This document shows positions 6,691-14,553 of a stretch of 55,132 bases of DNA, in pieces. This stretch comes from a virus. Both the position numbers and the translations under genes were made by a program. Location of the stretch: IMG/VR virus record IMGVR_UViG_3300031369_000003, positions 1-55,132 of that record; one strand, written 5' to 3'. Positions within the stretch are counted from its first letter, which is position 1, and every line of letters starts with the position of its first letter. Under the pieces are notes generated by a model. The model was not told the origin of the DNA. It saw nothing but the letters and a program-made list of their open reading frames with translations, and did not search any database.

Positions 6691-6936
6691 TTATTTTTCA
6701 ACTAGTCCCCAAAAATTCATCACGCACCGTTGAGGATTGATATTTTTTTGACTGATTAACCACGCCGGAATCCAAATGATACGATTACCAACTTCGTTTT
6801 GTTCGCCGAGTATACATTGAGATTTCGGGAACCACTCGTGAGTTACGGTATTAATACCGTTGAGGCTAAAGTCAAAACAATACGCTTTATCTGTTTCTCC
6901 ACTGGGAGCGAAACCGTATTCGTAATATTTTTTCAT
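6691..6936 (-). CDS. Hypothetical protein (81 aa)
   Basis: Not recognised. Aromatic-rich soluble protein (MKKYYEYGFAPSGETDKAYC). ATG 6936 is favoured over a TTG 6 bases upstream because AAGGTG then lies at good spacing. Upstream (6950-7015) the intergenic sequence forms two small GC hairpins (CACCGG/CCGGTG and GCCGG/CCGGC) without T-runs. Confidence 0.5.
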   Translation of the reverse strand: MKKYYEYGFAPSGETDKAYCFDFSLNGINTVTHEWFPKSQCILGEQNEVGNRIIWIPAWLISQKNINPQRCVMNFWGLVEK

Positions 6937-7017
6937 TTCCAAATCACCTTTTCCGCCGGGCTTGTGACCGGCTTTGCCGCATTAGCACCGGTTACCCGGT
7001 GTCACTCTGCGATTAAT

Positions 7018-7287
7018 TTACGCTGACTGGTCTTTTTCCCACGAACGTTCGAACTCATCAGTTAATTTTTTACCTTCTTTAATCGTTGTATCTAATGCAT
7101 TTAATACGGCATTCATAACAGCTTCATACTTTTCAAGGTAAATATATTTTTGTTGAACTTCTTTCGGAGCATCTTCAATCCAAATAGGTTTTTCCATATC
7201 TTTCGTTAATTCATTCCATTCATGATGGGCCATTTGGTAGTTTGTTACCGCCTCAATTATACAATCTTGTTTTTTTGTTGTTTTCAT
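7018..7287 (-). CDS. Hypothetical acidic helical protein (89 aa)
   Basis: Not recognised. Predominantly helical (YQMAHHEWNELTKDMEKPIW, then KYIYLEKYEAVMNAVLNALD). Good RBS AAAGGGG. Its promoter (7324-7352) carries the same TTGACG/ACGTATA signature as two plus-strand promoters nearby, so it is probably co-regulated with the plus-strand cluster at 7.6-8.9 kb. Confidence 0.6.
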   Translation of the reverse strand: MKTTKKQDCIIEAVTNYQMAHHEWNELTKDMEKPIWIEDAPKEVQQKYIYLEKYEAVMNAVLNALDTTIKEGKKLTDEFERSWEKDQSA

Positions 7288-7323
7288 TTCAAATATCCCC
7301 TTTCGTTTCTTGACTACATTTAT

Positions 7324-7352
7324 ATTATAACGTATATACTTCTATACGTCAA
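7324..7352 (-). promoter_or_regulatory. Promoter P3 with ACGTATA inverted-repeat operator
   Basis: Minus strand -35 TTGACG (7347-7352), 17-base spacer, -10 TATAAT (7324-7329). The spacer holds ACGTATA and its inverted copy TATACGT six bases apart. It is divergent from P1. Confidence 0.8.
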
Positions 7353-7497
7353 TAGTTATTTCAAAGTATTTTCATTTATTTTTTTTATGCCATTTACCTG
7401 CCGTTTTAGTTTACTTCTATATATATACATTTTTGCCTTGCCAAAATCGGCCATCCGGCAACCCGCGACATATTGTCATTACCACCACCATCACCAG

Positions 7498-7545
<48 letters not shown>

Positions 7546-7549
7546 AAAT

Positions 7550-7578
7550 TTGACGCATAAACGTATATATGATATAAT
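7550..7578 (+). promoter_or_regulatory. Promoter P1 (ribbon-helix-helix gene)
   Basis: -35 TTGACG (7550-7555), spacer exactly 17 bases containing ATAAACGTATA, -10 TATAAT (7573-7578). It shares the -35, spacer length and ACGTATA element with P2 and P3. Confidence 0.85.
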
Positions 7579-7603
7579 TAGAAAAAACATTTGGAGGTCT
7601 ATT

Positions 7604-7759
7604 ATGCCAAAATTTACAACTTATTTGCCCGACGAAATGATTAAATACCTACGCGACAAGTCGCACGAAGAAACGCAGGATGGGAAATATACCAGCGCGG
7701 CCAACATCATTCAGCGTTTGATCGCATCTGACATGGAAAAACAAAAAAGCAAAAAATAG
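7604..7759 (+). CDS. Ribbon-helix-helix (CopG/Arc-like) regulator, 51 aa
   Basis: Short beta-strand start KFTTYLPDEM followed by helix IKYLRDKSHEE and helix SAANIIQRLIASDMEK, the classic RHH layout. The true start is ATG 7604 with GGAGGT at ideal spacing; an in-frame upstream extension would translate the TAG tract as polyserine and is rejected. It is encoded directly behind P1 and beside P2 and P3, which share an ACGTATA operator, so autoregulation and control of the flanking genes is the simplest model. It could also be an antitoxin-like regulator, but no toxin is evident. Confidence 0.8.
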   Translation: MPKFTTYLPDEMIKYLRDKSHEETQDGKYTSAANIIQRLIASDMEKQKSKK

Positions 7760-7807
7760 TTTCTACATGCATTTTTAAAATTTATCAAAAAGCTTTAAAA
7801 TAAATAC

Positions 7808-7836
7808 TTGACGTATAAACGTATACATGGTATTAT
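7808..7836 (+). promoter_or_regulatory. Promoter P2
   Basis: -35 TTGACG (7808-7813), 17-base spacer with ACGTATA twice in tandem, -10 TATTAT (7831-7836), followed at once by three TAG units and the RBS of the 7873 gene. Confidence 0.85.
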
Positions 7837-7872
7837 AGTAGTAGGAAATGAAATTGAAGGAGAGTGTTGAAA

Positions 7873-8106
7873 ATGATGAATTGGTATCAAATAGACAGGC
7901 GCAAGGGCAATGGTACTTCAATTAATTATCAGATGGTTCGTTCTACCAGCCTCAGGGCTGCGATAACGGAATATTTGAATGAAGATGGTGATTATGCAAA
8001 AGATTGGACAATTACGCGTAACAAGTTTGGACATACATTATATTTAACCGCACGTTGCCCGGAATTTACCGAGGAATATGTTGAAGTTTGTAAGGTGGTT
8101 GGATAA
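7873..8106 (+). CDS. Hypothetical protein (77 aa)
   Basis: Not recognised. A small alpha/beta protein (NWYQIDRRKGNGTSINYQMV at the start; SLRAAITEYLNEDGDYAKDW helix; then strands). AGGAG sits 10 bases before ATG 7873; upstream GTG/TTG starts are crowded against the RBS. First gene behind P2. Confidence 0.55.
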   Translation: MMNWYQIDRRKGNGTSINYQMVRSTSLRAAITEYLNEDGDYAKDWTITRNKFGHTLYLTARCPEFTEEYVEVCKVVG

Positions 8107-8188
8107 TTAGCAGAGAGCGTCCTGCGAATAGTAGGACGTCGCCAGTCGGAACCAACGTAGTAGTAAAAAAATGAAGGAGTAATTGAAG

Positions 8189-8353
8189 ATGACATATGAA
8201 CGGTTCTCCCAACTCATGCAGGAAATATTCGATGAAAATCTTCCTGAAGATGAAAAATGGTTAGCAGAAAATAAAACAGCGGATCATGCTTCAGCCGTTA
8301 GGATTTACAATGGATTTATACGTGCTTTTCGTGCCGGTCGGAAACCGGCGTAG
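8189..8353 (+). CDS. Microprotein (54 aa)
   Basis: ATG 8189 with GAAGGAG 10-15 bases upstream. The acidic helical peptide starts TYERFSQLMQEIFDENLPED and ends FIRAFRAGRKPA. Its stop TAG is the first of three consecutive in-frame TAG triplets followed by TAA. Expression is expected from P2. Function unknown. Confidence 0.55.
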   Translation: MTYERFSQLMQEIFDENLPEDEKWLAENKTADHASAVRIYNGFIRAFRAGRKPA

Positions 8354-8392
8354 TAGTAGTAATAGCCGGTCAACCCGGCGGAGGAGGGAAAC

Positions 8393-8860
8393 ATGGAAAA
8401 ATTAAGAGAGATAATCAAAAAACAATGTGAAGAAATGGGATGCAAAGCTCGTTTGTCAAAGTTAAAATACAACGATGGGGTGCAATTAAAGTTAGAGCAG
8501 TTTAGAAAGATTAATAATATTGATATCAAATACTCTTTTGATATGCTTAATGCTTGGTATGCAGGTTGGCACAATACGCATTGCGCATTGATCCTCGCAC
8601 AAGGTAAAGGGGCCCCTCATTTATATGAGCATCGCTTCGATGCGGAAGGCGAGGCCAAAAAACGGTTAGAAAATTATCCCGATGCAAATTTTAACATTAT
8701 GTTTTGCAAAATAGGCCAAAAAATTTTTTATTATTTGCGCGAAGATTGTAACTTGGAATGTGATATGTTTGACACGGATAGCTTTGTAACTGCAATACAT
8801 CGATCATATCCCGGAATTTCTGAGGAGGAACGTTGGCTGAATTCGCGGGGCTGCTTGTAA
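8393..8860 (+). CDS. Hypothetical protein (155 aa)
   Basis: Not recognised. Soluble, with several cysteines (KQCEEMGCKARL near the start; REDCNLECDMF near the end) and a WYAGWHNTHCALIL segment. Strong RBS GGAGG. It is the last gene of the plus-strand cluster and is followed by a TAG tract and the bidirectional terminator at 8922-8946. Confidence 0.65.
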   Translation: MEKLREIIKKQCEEMGCKARLSKLKYNDGVQLKLEQFRKINNIDIKYSFDMLNAWYAGWHNTHCALILAQGKGAPHLYEHRFDAEGEAKKRLENYPDANFNIMFCKIGQKIFYYLREDCNLECDMFDTDSFVTAIHRSYPGISEEERWLNSRGCL

Positions 8861-8921
8861 AACCTAAAATCCCGTCAATACAGCCCCACCAGCGCCTAGT
8901 TGGTATAGTAGTAGTAGTAGT

Positions 8922-8946
8922 AAAAACCGCCTTTCGGCGGTCTTTT
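8922..8946. terminator. Bidirectional intrinsic terminator between convergent units
   Basis: ACCGCC-TTTC-GGCGGT stem followed by CTTTT on the plus strand and by TTTTTA on the minus strand. It separates the plus-strand cluster from the end of the long leftward early operon. Confidence 0.9.
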
Positions 8947-9472
8947 ATTGTATTAGTAGTTGCATTTTTTGTAGGGCGGAATCTCGTTTTCTAAAACATT
9001 CTGCGCGACTGTAATGCACCATCCCTGCTATCTTGCTCCAGTTATATCCTTTTATATAGTAGTACTCCACAATGGTTTTTTCCTCCGCCGTTAACTGATC
9101 GAGCATAATGTCAATCACTAAAATATCATTTTGTACCCTGCTCAAATCGCACTTTAGCTTTTTAATCGTCGCATCTTGGTCTAACAGTTTTTGCACTTTT
9201 TTGAGTACCGGATCGCTTGTCCCTGTCCCATGCGGCATACCGTCATTGTTTGCCGCAGCTAAAGCTGATCGTCGATTCAGTTCCTCCTCTAGTCTTTTGC
9301 TAATAATATTTTTGGCAGTCAACATATCATTGTAAGCCCTTAGAGTTGCCTTGATATCCATGCCGCTGTCAAGCTCAACCATGATACAATTATCCATTTT
9401 AACATTGAGGTTACCGTCAATGTCTGCCATAAATCGCCGCTCTATTAGATTATATAATTTGGTTTTTATCAT
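8945..9472 (-). CDS. Sigma-70 region 4-like late transcription regulator (RinA/ArpU type)
   Basis: 175 residues. The C-terminal 60 carry a sigma-region-4-like HTH: LTAEEKTIVEYYYIKGYNWS then KIAGMVHYSRAECFRKRDSAL. The N-terminal part is a helical/coiled-coil region (KNIISKRLEEELNRR). Proteins of this layout at the end of an early operon activate late genes in Firmicute phages. ATG 9472 (RBS GGAGGG) is chosen over upstream in-frame codons. It is the last gene of the operon, exactly where such a switch is expected. Confidence 0.75.
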   Translation of the reverse strand: MIKTKLYNLIERRFMADIDGNLNVKMDNCIMVELDSGMDIKATLRAYNDMLTAKNIISKRLEEELNRRSALAAANNDGMPHGTGTSDPVLKKVQKLLDQDATIKKLKCDLSRVQNDILVIDIMLDQLTAEEKTIVEYYYIKGYNWSKIAGMVHYSRAECFRKRDSALQKMQLLIQ

Positions 9473-9683
9473 CTTTGCCCTCCTTGACATTTGTAATTAT
9501 ATTTTTAAAAATAGTCAACATTTCTATCAGCGTTTCGTGAAATTCGCGAGTGATTATAAATGACGTGGCGATAAAACACCCAAACAATCCAAACCAAAAC
9601 AATATAAATCCGTATAATCCTCCCCAGAAAACGACTCCAAACGATACGGCCATAGTTGATAATAATAGTAAAAAGTAATACAT
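9450..9683 (-). CDS. Small membrane protein, two TM helices (77 aa)
   Basis: Two hydrophobic spans (about residues 3-24 and 26-46) followed by a charged tail (TNVKEGKDDKNQII). It overlaps the late regulator by 23 bases and shares a TAATG junction with the upstream microprotein. Topology and role unknown. Confidence 0.6.
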   Translation of the reverse strand: MYYFLLLLSTMAVSFGVVFWGGLYGFILFWFGLFGCFIATSFIITREFHETLIEMLTIFKNIITNVKEGKDDKNQII

Positions 9684-9850
9684 TAGCGCCCTCCTTTGCT
9701 TCTTTTTACCTTATATCCCTGACTTTTTAATTCCATTATGCAAAGTTCCAAATATTTACAAGCCGGTTGACCATATCCGCCATAGCAAATCAATGGGCCG
9801 TGAGTTACTACAATGTTTGTTTTATATTTTCCAGCATTACATTCGTTCAT
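9683..9850 (-). CDS. Microprotein with cysteines (55 aa)
   Basis: ATG 9850 with GGAGGT upstream; stop TAA overlaps the ATG of the next gene (TAATG). The peptide has IVVTHGPLICYGGYGQPACK and a basic C-terminus. Unrecognised. Confidence 0.6.
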   Translation of the reverse strand: MNECNAGKYKTNIVVTHGPLICYGGYGQPACKYLELCIMELKSQGYKVKRSKGGR

Positions 9851-9896
9851 TTTTAATACCTCCTTAATATCTCAGCCATGGTTCCGGTGGTTGAAT

Positions 9897-10157
9897 TCAC
9901 TCTCCTTTTGGTTCAAAGCCCCAGCAACAACCATTTTTATTATGTTCGATGCAAAAATCCAAATGAATTTCTCCGGACTGGTCTTTGATAAAATCTCTTT
10001 TGTATTGCCAAAAATATTTATCACATTGATTTGTTATATCATCCATGCTAAAACCGCTATTTGAAATGGGGGTTGCAAATTGATTATTTTGATAATGCTT
10101 ACATTCCTTACATATTGACCATCTACGTTTTGCTAACCAATATAGTAGTCTAATCAT
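9897..10157 (-). CDS. Cysteine-rich protein (86 aa)
   Basis: CKECKHYQNN near residue 17 and later single cysteines plus CCWGFEPKGE at the end give a probable zinc site; many phages carry similar C-x2-C...C...C proteins ending in a CxGFE-like tail. ATG overlaps the previous stop (ATGA). Confidence 0.6.
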   Translation of the reverse strand: MIRLLYWLAKRRWSICKECKHYQNNQFATPISNSGFSMDDITNQCDKYFWQYKRDFIKDQSGEIHLDFCIEHNKNGCCWGFEPKGE

Positions 10158-10252
10158 CCTTTATCACCTCCTAAAAATTCCATCATCTTTTTCGATAACT
10201 CTGTTTCTTTTCCATAACAATTTTCGATTTCTTTCACCGCTTGTTCTATCAT
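10154..10252 (-). CDS. Microprotein (32 aa)
   Basis: Strong RBS GGAGGCGG before ATG 10252; the TGA overlaps the next ATG. Acidic/basic helix (MIEQAVKEIENCYGKETEL). Unknown. Confidence 0.5.
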   Translation of the reverse strand: MIEQAVKEIENCYGKETELSKKMMEFLGGDKG

Positions 10253-10338
10253 CTTTTCCGCCTCCAAATTATTACTACACCTATTGTAACAACAACACAG
10301 CCTATTACTCCCGCCAAATTCGGCCCAATTTCAATCAT
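10249..10338 (-). CDS. Single-span membrane microprotein (29 aa)
   Basis: ATG 10338 overlaps the upstream TGA and its own TGA overlaps the next ATG. One hydrophobic span (LAGVIGCVVVTIGVVIIW) ends in the basic anchor RRKR, predicting an N-out/C-in peptide. Unknown. Confidence 0.5.
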   Translation of the reverse strand: MIEIGPNLAGVIGCVVVTIGVVIIWRRKR

Positions 10339-10496
10339 TTCAGCCCTGCCTCCTTCAAATGTCTATCAATACAAGCTTTTAATGATTTATCCCGAAACGG
10401 TATCCAGCACAACATTAATCGTTTTGCTTGTTCGTCCCAGTCTCTATGCGCCGCTTCAATAGCTGCCTTTTCTGCGTCTGTATATTGCTTTTTCAT
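10335..10496 (-). CDS. Microprotein (53 aa)
   Basis: ATG 10496 with AAGGAG. Basic helical peptide (MKKQYTDAEKAAIEAAHRDW ... RDKSLKACIDRHLKEAGLK). Unknown. It is coupled to the next gene by ATGA. Confidence 0.55.
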   Translation of the reverse strand: MKKQYTDAEKAAIEAAHRDWDEQAKRLMLCWIPFRDKSLKACIDRHLKEAGLK

Positions 10497-10509
10497 TTCC
10501 CGGCTCCTT

Positions 10510-10824
10510 TCAAACAAAACCCTGATTTTGTTTAGTTGTGTACCAATTGCCGTTCACGGTATTAAGTTCAAACGTTTCTCCGTGTAGCGCCCCATATAAT
10601 TCGATTTCCGCGTCCGTACAATTTTTCAATCTTCCTGCAAAAACCTCATTAATTTCGCCCAATGTTAGATTTTTTTCATTGAGATCGATTATCTCGCCGT
10701 CGATTGTCAAAGTCGCCCATCCATAGCAATCGCAAAGTCTGTCAGCGTTAATAATCGTTGTCTGTTCTGGACTGCAATTCAAACAACCGTAAAATTGTGG
10801 ATTTTCAATCGGTTTGTTTTTCAT
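10510..10824 (-). CDS. Hypothetical protein (104 aa)
   Basis: Contains CLNC and CDCYG cysteine pairs near the N-terminus and acidic strands after (TLTIDGEIIDLNEKNLTLGE). Start taken at ATG 10824, which overlaps the TGA of the VRR-NUC gene (TGATG); an in-frame ATG 15 bases further up is possible. Unrecognised. Confidence 0.55.
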   Translation of the reverse strand: MKNKPIENPQFYGCLNCSPEQTTIINADRLCDCYGWATLTIDGEIIDLNEKNLTLGEINEVFAGRLKNCTDAEIELYGALHGETFELNTVNGNWYTTKQNQGFV

Positions 10825-11180
10825 CACATATAACCCCATACCCTTAATTGTTTTATCGCGTCATCAATCCCCTTACAAACCGCCGTTTCCCATCCGTAAG
10901 CCGCTAATATATTCAGCCAAAAACGTTGATTATCCGATACCTTACTGCCCTTAACCCGTTTCAATTCAATCGCCGCGCCAACTGATTCTGGGCAATTCGG
11001 GGGTTTATCGAATATAATCACGTCCGGAAATCCCGGCTTCACTCCTAACCGCTTTCTTTTGGCTAAATACTGTGGTTTTGCTTTGGTTTCGTTCGGGACG
11101 TGTGTCCACAACAACCTTAGGCTATCTAGTAACTGCGCTAATGCTTCCTGATCCTGTTCCTCTTTTGCTATTATCTGCAT
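10824..11180 (-). CDS. VRR-NUC domain nuclease (118 aa)
   Basis: Matches the compact VRR-NUC fold found as a free-standing phage protein: GFPDVIIF (about 50-57) supplies the catalytic Asp, AAIELKRVKG (about 68-77) the E-x-K pair, and SDNQRFWLNILAAYGW (about 81-96) the conserved Q and following helix. These nucleases belong to the PD-(D/E)XK superfamily and act on structured or branched DNA; in phages they sit in replication/recombination operons, as here. All key residues appear intact. Confidence 0.85.
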   Translation of the reverse strand: MQIIAKEEQDQEALAQLLDSLRLLWTHVPNETKAKPQYLAKRKRLGVKPGFPDVIIFDKPPNCPESVGAAIELKRVKGSKVSDNQRFWLNILAAYGWETAVCKGIDDAIKQLRVWGYM

Positions 11181-11267
11181 CCTTGCCCCTCCTCTCCTTC
11201 TCTAAATCAATATCTATAATCATTGCTACAAGCAAGTTTTGTTTTAGTATTCGTTTACTTGGTGATT

Positions 11268-11537
11268 TTATTTGCATGGTTCGCAATTTGTAGCCTCCTC
11301 GTCACCCATAATTTCATCAAGCCATTTATCGCAACATGTAATACAGGTATAACATTGTTTAGGCCCATCCAAAAAGCAAGTTTCATATAAGGCATTTTCA
11401 CCAATTTTAATTGTTTCGCCGCAATTACAACATTCATGGTCTTTTCGGACTTTTACAACTTTTTGAGTTTCATATTGGGTATCTTCATCAGACCCGTAAA
11501 ATTCAGTTGATTCATAGATTTTCTTTGAGTATTTCAT
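11268..11537 (-). CDS. Zinc-binding protein (89 aa)
   Basis: ECCNCGE and CYTCITCC plus CEPC give a likely two-site zinc protein. ATG 11537 has GGGG 6 bases upstream; an ATG 6 bases earlier is possible. The 87 bases downstream (11181-11267) contain one weak 51-codon frame overlapping the VRR-NUC gene, which I leave out. Confidence 0.6.
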   Translation of the reverse strand: MKYSKKIYESTEFYGSDEDTQYETQKVVKVRKDHECCNCGETIKIGENALYETCFLDGPKQCYTCITCCDKWLDEIMGDEEATNCEPCK

Positions 11538-11554
11538 TCCCATCCCCCCAATTC

Positions 11555-11929
11555 CTAATTTTCGTAAATGTTGCCGATGATTTCAAATAGTTTTCTGCAG
11601 CTTGGTTCCATTGCTCCAGGAATACTAATAAGCCAAGTACATAATCCACCTTTTCCGGGTAATGGCTCTATTTTAAAGCCCGTAGTATTCCATTTAATTA
11701 TTCCGATACAATCCTGATTCCAAAAACCTTCGCCTGGTTTATAAACATAATGAATAATATCCCCCTCACAAATCTCCTTGCCGTTTTTGTCATGTAGGCC
11801 GGTAAATTGCATTAATTCAAGCCGATCACATTCAAACAAACGTAAATTATATATTGATTTTAATTTATCCCAATCTATCATTTTTTTGTGTTTTTTATCC
11901 CACGCCCTAAATTTAATCTCTCTGCTCAT
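11555..11929 (-). CDS. YopX-family protein (124 aa)
   Basis: Starts REIKFRAWDKKHKKMIDW, then LMQFTGLHDKNGKEICEGDI and the end motif FEIIGNIYEN. This is the complete YopX signature (FRAWD, QFTGLxDKxGxxIxEGDI, IGNIYEN). YopX proteins are common in Firmicute phages; the function is unknown. It overlaps the next paralog by 17 bases. Related but divergent copies lie at 11913-12296 and 31079-31432. Confidence 0.88.
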   Translation of the reverse strand: MSREIKFRAWDKKHKKMIDWDKLKSIYNLRLFECDRLELMQFTGLHDKNGKEICEGDIIHYVYKPGEGFWNQDCIGIIKWNTTGFKIEPLPGKGGLCTWLISIPGAMEPSCRKLFEIIGNIYEN

Positions 11930-12296
11930 TTCGCCCTCCTAACAGCTCGGGGTTATCCCATTTGTTTCCAACTAATGTCATTATTTTATTCCAAAAACTA
12001 AGCCCAATATAGCTCGAACTGCCAATTTGTTTACCCATAATTGCTATATCGTTCCAAACAACTTGATATTTGATATTTGAATCGCCAAGATTAAATATGT
12101 CACCTTCAAACCACCATATACCATTAATCTCAACGCCCATACCAACGGTTTCTGATCTCACCCGATACGCCCACGGCATACCAGCACTGTTTGAGATATA
12201 AAATCCTTTTTCTGGTTGGCCTTTATACCCTTTTGATTCAGATAAAAGTCCGAAACACCATTCGCCATTAATTGTCTCCCCGCGAAATCTAACCAT
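11913..12296 (-). CDS. YopX-like paralog (127 aa)
   Basis: Begins MVRFRGETINGEWCFGLL and ends GNKWDNPELL, the N- and C-terminal marks of YopX-like proteins, with the middle FEGDIFNLG resembling the EGDI motif. ATG 12296 has AAAGGAG 8 bases upstream. It is diverged from its neighbour; the pair may have arisen by duplication. Confidence 0.75.
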   Translation of the reverse strand: MVRFRGETINGEWCFGLLSESKGYKGQPEKGFYISNSAGMPWAYRVRSETVGMGVEINGIWWFEGDIFNLGDSNIKYQVVWNDIAIMGKQIGSSSYIGLSFWNKIMTLVGNKWDNPELLGGRNEQRD

Positions 12297-12301
12297 TTCA
12301 T

Positions 12302-12748
12302 TCACTCCTTTTGTTGCAATCTCCTTAACGCGCTATACATAATTTCCCGCTCGGCTTTTGAGTTTTTTTCAAACCCATTTCTAACATCACAATTTCCCTT
12401 GTAATTTTTGTGGATACATCTTGCCGCCAGATTTTCATCCACCCATAGCAGACCCCATCCATCTGGCAAATCCTTTTTTTGTAGCAGTCCATTCGGGCAA
12501 CAATAAAATCTTTGTGTTCCCATACCAATCGCCGGACAAATTCGGAATGGTTTTTGCCTATCTGCCACAAAATCAGATTTTGACATTTTGCACTCGACCA
12601 ATATCGACAAATCAGCCCCGCCGAATCCGATTACATCCGGTATCTCATTGTTGCAAACCGCTGCGCGTAGTTCTTTTAGCGCCACCCCGCAGCTTCCATT
12701 TTTTAGTACCCATTTGTAAGCTGCGTTAACTAAATCTGTATGCGTCAT
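12302..12748 (-). CDS. PD-(D/E)XK-like nuclease-fold protein (MmcB-like)
   Basis: Sequence IPDVIGFGGADLSILVECKM supplies the D...E-x-K core, followed by SKSDFVADRQKPFR and GMGTQRFYCCPNGLL then LPDGWGLLWV, the conserved order of MmcB-like/phage PDDEXK proteins. Likely a DNA-processing enzyme. ATG 12748 with AGGAG is favoured over an ATG 33 bases upstream, which lacks an RBS. Confidence 0.7.
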   Translation of the reverse strand: MTHTDLVNAAYKWVLKNGSCGVALKELRAAVCNNEIPDVIGFGGADLSILVECKMSKSDFVADRQKPFRICPAIGMGTQRFYCCPNGLLQKKDLPDGWGLLWVDENLAARCIHKNYKGNCDVRNGFEKNSKAEREIMYSALRRLQQKE

Positions 12749-12919
12749 ATGTCTCCTTTTGTTACATTTCTGTAAATCCACTAAAGTTTTAATTTGAAAT
12801 GCCGAATTTATATGTTATGTATGCATTTTTGAGAGGGATTAAAGTCTAACGATTAAATACCTTAACCCCTCCGGTAATCTTTTTTTATCGTCACGCTATC
12901 AATGGCAAATCGATCAAAT

Positions 12920-13114
12920 TTATTGTTGTGGAGTCGTAGCCTCCTTTGCTTTTCGCAATGCCTCCGGATTGCCTTTTCGATTGCTAAATGGATTCTTACC
13001 CATCCGAAATAGATATAACGGGCAACGCTCGACGGTACAATTCCTTACCTCGTCCTGCTGCTGGCAAGTACAATCCATACATTTGTTTCTAATTGCTTTT
13101 CCTAATACACTCAT
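12920..13114 (-). CDS. Small Cys-rich protein (64 aa)
   Basis: Pattern KCMDCTCQQQDEVRNCTVERCP: CxxCxC...C...C, a zinc site found in many short phage proteins that start with LGKAIRNKCxDC. The C-terminus is basic. Intergenic 12782-12919 shows no convincing gene; it holds only an AT-rich stretch and weak promoter-like sequences. Confidence 0.7.
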   Translation of the reverse strand: MSVLGKAIRNKCMDCTCQQQDEVRNCTVERCPLYLFRMGKNPFSNRKGNPEALRKAKEATTPQQ

Positions 13115-13254
13115 ATCAATATCACCTCATATTTATTATTTTTACACGTAAATGCAATGGTTTTTGCAGGTTAATGCATCTCGGCTTGTATTCGTACCCT
13201 TTAAATTAAATCAGGATTAAATCGGTAAATTAAGCTCTATTCCAGAAATTGCTT

Positions 13255-13464
13255 TTAGTATTCCGATACTTCCGCTCTATCTTCAATCTCTTGGGCTACA
13301 TTTGTAAAATCAATCGATGCTAGAATTGCCTTAATTTCCTGCTGTTTCTCCAAATAATTCGTTCCATAACTGGCAGGCCCGATATAGTCTGAAATTGTTT
13401 TTGTTACCGCTTGACGTATCATTTCGGCATCAATTTCAACGTCAACATCAACATTGATTATCAT
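13255..13464 (-). CDS. Hypothetical protein (69 aa)
   Basis: Alternating hydrophobic/acidic start (IINVDVDVEIDAEM) then helices. Unrecognised. Downstream 13115-13254 has no gene that I can support. Confidence 0.55.
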   Translation of the reverse strand: MIINVDVDVEIDAEMIRQAVTKTISDYIGPASYGTNYLEKQQEIKAILASIDFTNVAQEIEDRAEVSEY

Positions 13465-13478
13465 TTAAATCATCCCTT

Positions 13479-13679
13479 TCATTTATTAAACGTCTGCCCG
13501 CTCGACCTTTCTGCTTTTGCCACAAAGTATTTCATCAATTTCAAATGATTTTCTACCGTTTCCCCTGCTGCCAATGCGTCTAGATAAATACCGACTATTT
13601 TTCGTAAATTTCGCAGTGGTTCGATTTCTGCTGTCAGCTCTGCGATGCGTTGTGTTTTATGGCTATTGATTGTTTGCAA
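13479..13679 (-). CDS. Hypothetical helical protein (66 aa)
   Basis: Helical, with RIAELTAEIEPLRNLRKIVG suggesting a short coiled coil. It overlaps the methyltransferase C-terminus by 46 bases. Unrecognised. Confidence 0.5.
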   Translation of the reverse strand: MQTINSHKTQRIAELTAEIEPLRNLRKIVGIYLDALAAGETVENHLKLMKYFVAKAERSSGQTFNK

Positions 13680-14542
13680 GTTGCTGATTTTATCGCTGAT
13701 TTCTTTGGTCGTAATTGCTCCTCATTAAATAAATTTGGTTGTTCCATTTCCTCATGTTGCGGAATAAATAACATTTCTTGTGCTGCTTCTTTTTCGAATC
13801 TTCTACATCCGTCATCAAAATATTCTGGATCAATTTCGCATCCCCAAAAGTCAAAACCCATTATTCTGGCAGCAATTCTGGATGATTGTGATCCTAAATG
13901 GGTATCTAGGATTTTATCACCCGGTTTGGCATAGTTTTTCAGTTGCCAAATATATAGAGCAACGGGTTTTTGGGTTGGATGAATGCGAGTTTCTTTATGT
14001 TTCATATCTTGTTGAAGCATGCCATTCCATTTGTAGCGAAAAATTTTAACACTTTCAATTAAATCAATGCTCGCCAATTCGCAATCACTAAAAGGCGTAT
14101 TGTCATTGACTTTATCCCAAACAATCCTGCCAACCGGTTGCAAAAAATTATAATAATTGCATCCCCAAATTATTTGATGGTCAGAAGCTCTTTTTAATTC
14201 ATCATAATATTTTCGAGTGGGAATTCCAGAATCCCAAAACTTAACATTACCTTTGTTTTCTTTACGAGCATTATTAACCCGACTGTTAAAATAGTCATCC
14301 TTGGCAATTCCCTTAAAATACGGCGGGTCGACTATCGCCAAATCAAAATATTTATCTGGAAACTTTGCCATAAAGTCCATGCAGTCACAACATTCAACGA
14401 TTGATGTTGGGGTCATTTTTTTAATCCTCTCTAAATAATCGCACTTTTCGCAGTAAACCCATATATTATCAAGCTGAAATAATGGTCTGCCACATTGACA
14501 TTTTTGAGTTAGTTTTATGATTGTGTGGCCGTTGCGGTTCAT
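13634..14542 (-). CDS. DNA methyltransferase (beta-class amino-methyltransferase) with N-terminal zinc ribbon
   Basis: 302 residues. Catalytic DPPY at 72-75, then target-recognition sequence, then HPTQKP and LDTHLGSQSS (the AdoMet-binding FxGxG equivalent) and GCEIDPEYF. Motif order DPPY before the AdoMet motif is that of beta-class N6-adenine/N4-cytosine enzymes. Residues 15-34 form a CxC...CxxC ribbon not present in minimal enzymes. No cognate restriction gene is nearby, so it is an orphan phage methylase, most likely protecting DNA from host restriction. RBS GGAGG. Confidence 0.88.
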   Translation of the reverse strand: MNRNGHTIIKLTQKCQCGRPLFQLDNIWVYCEKCDYLERIKKMTPTSIVECCDCMDFMAKFPDKYFDLAIVDPPYFKGIAKDDYFNSRVNNARKENKGNVKFWDSGIPTRKYYDELKRASDHQIIWGCNYYNFLQPVGRIVWDKVNDNTPFSDCELASIDLIESVKIFRYKWNGMLQQDMKHKETRIHPTQKPVALYIWQLKNYAKPGDKILDTHLGSQSSRIAARIMGFDFWGCEIDPEYFDDGCRRFEKEAAQEMLFIPQHEEMEQPNLFNEEQLRPKKSAIKSATCKQSIAIKHNASQS

Positions 14543-14553
14543 GTTTGGCCTCC

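Noticed and set aside
11181-11276. 51-codon frame overlapping the VRR-NUC gene start
   Set aside because: No clear RBS, starts inside the upstream gene and runs far into VRR-NUC; composition unconvincing.
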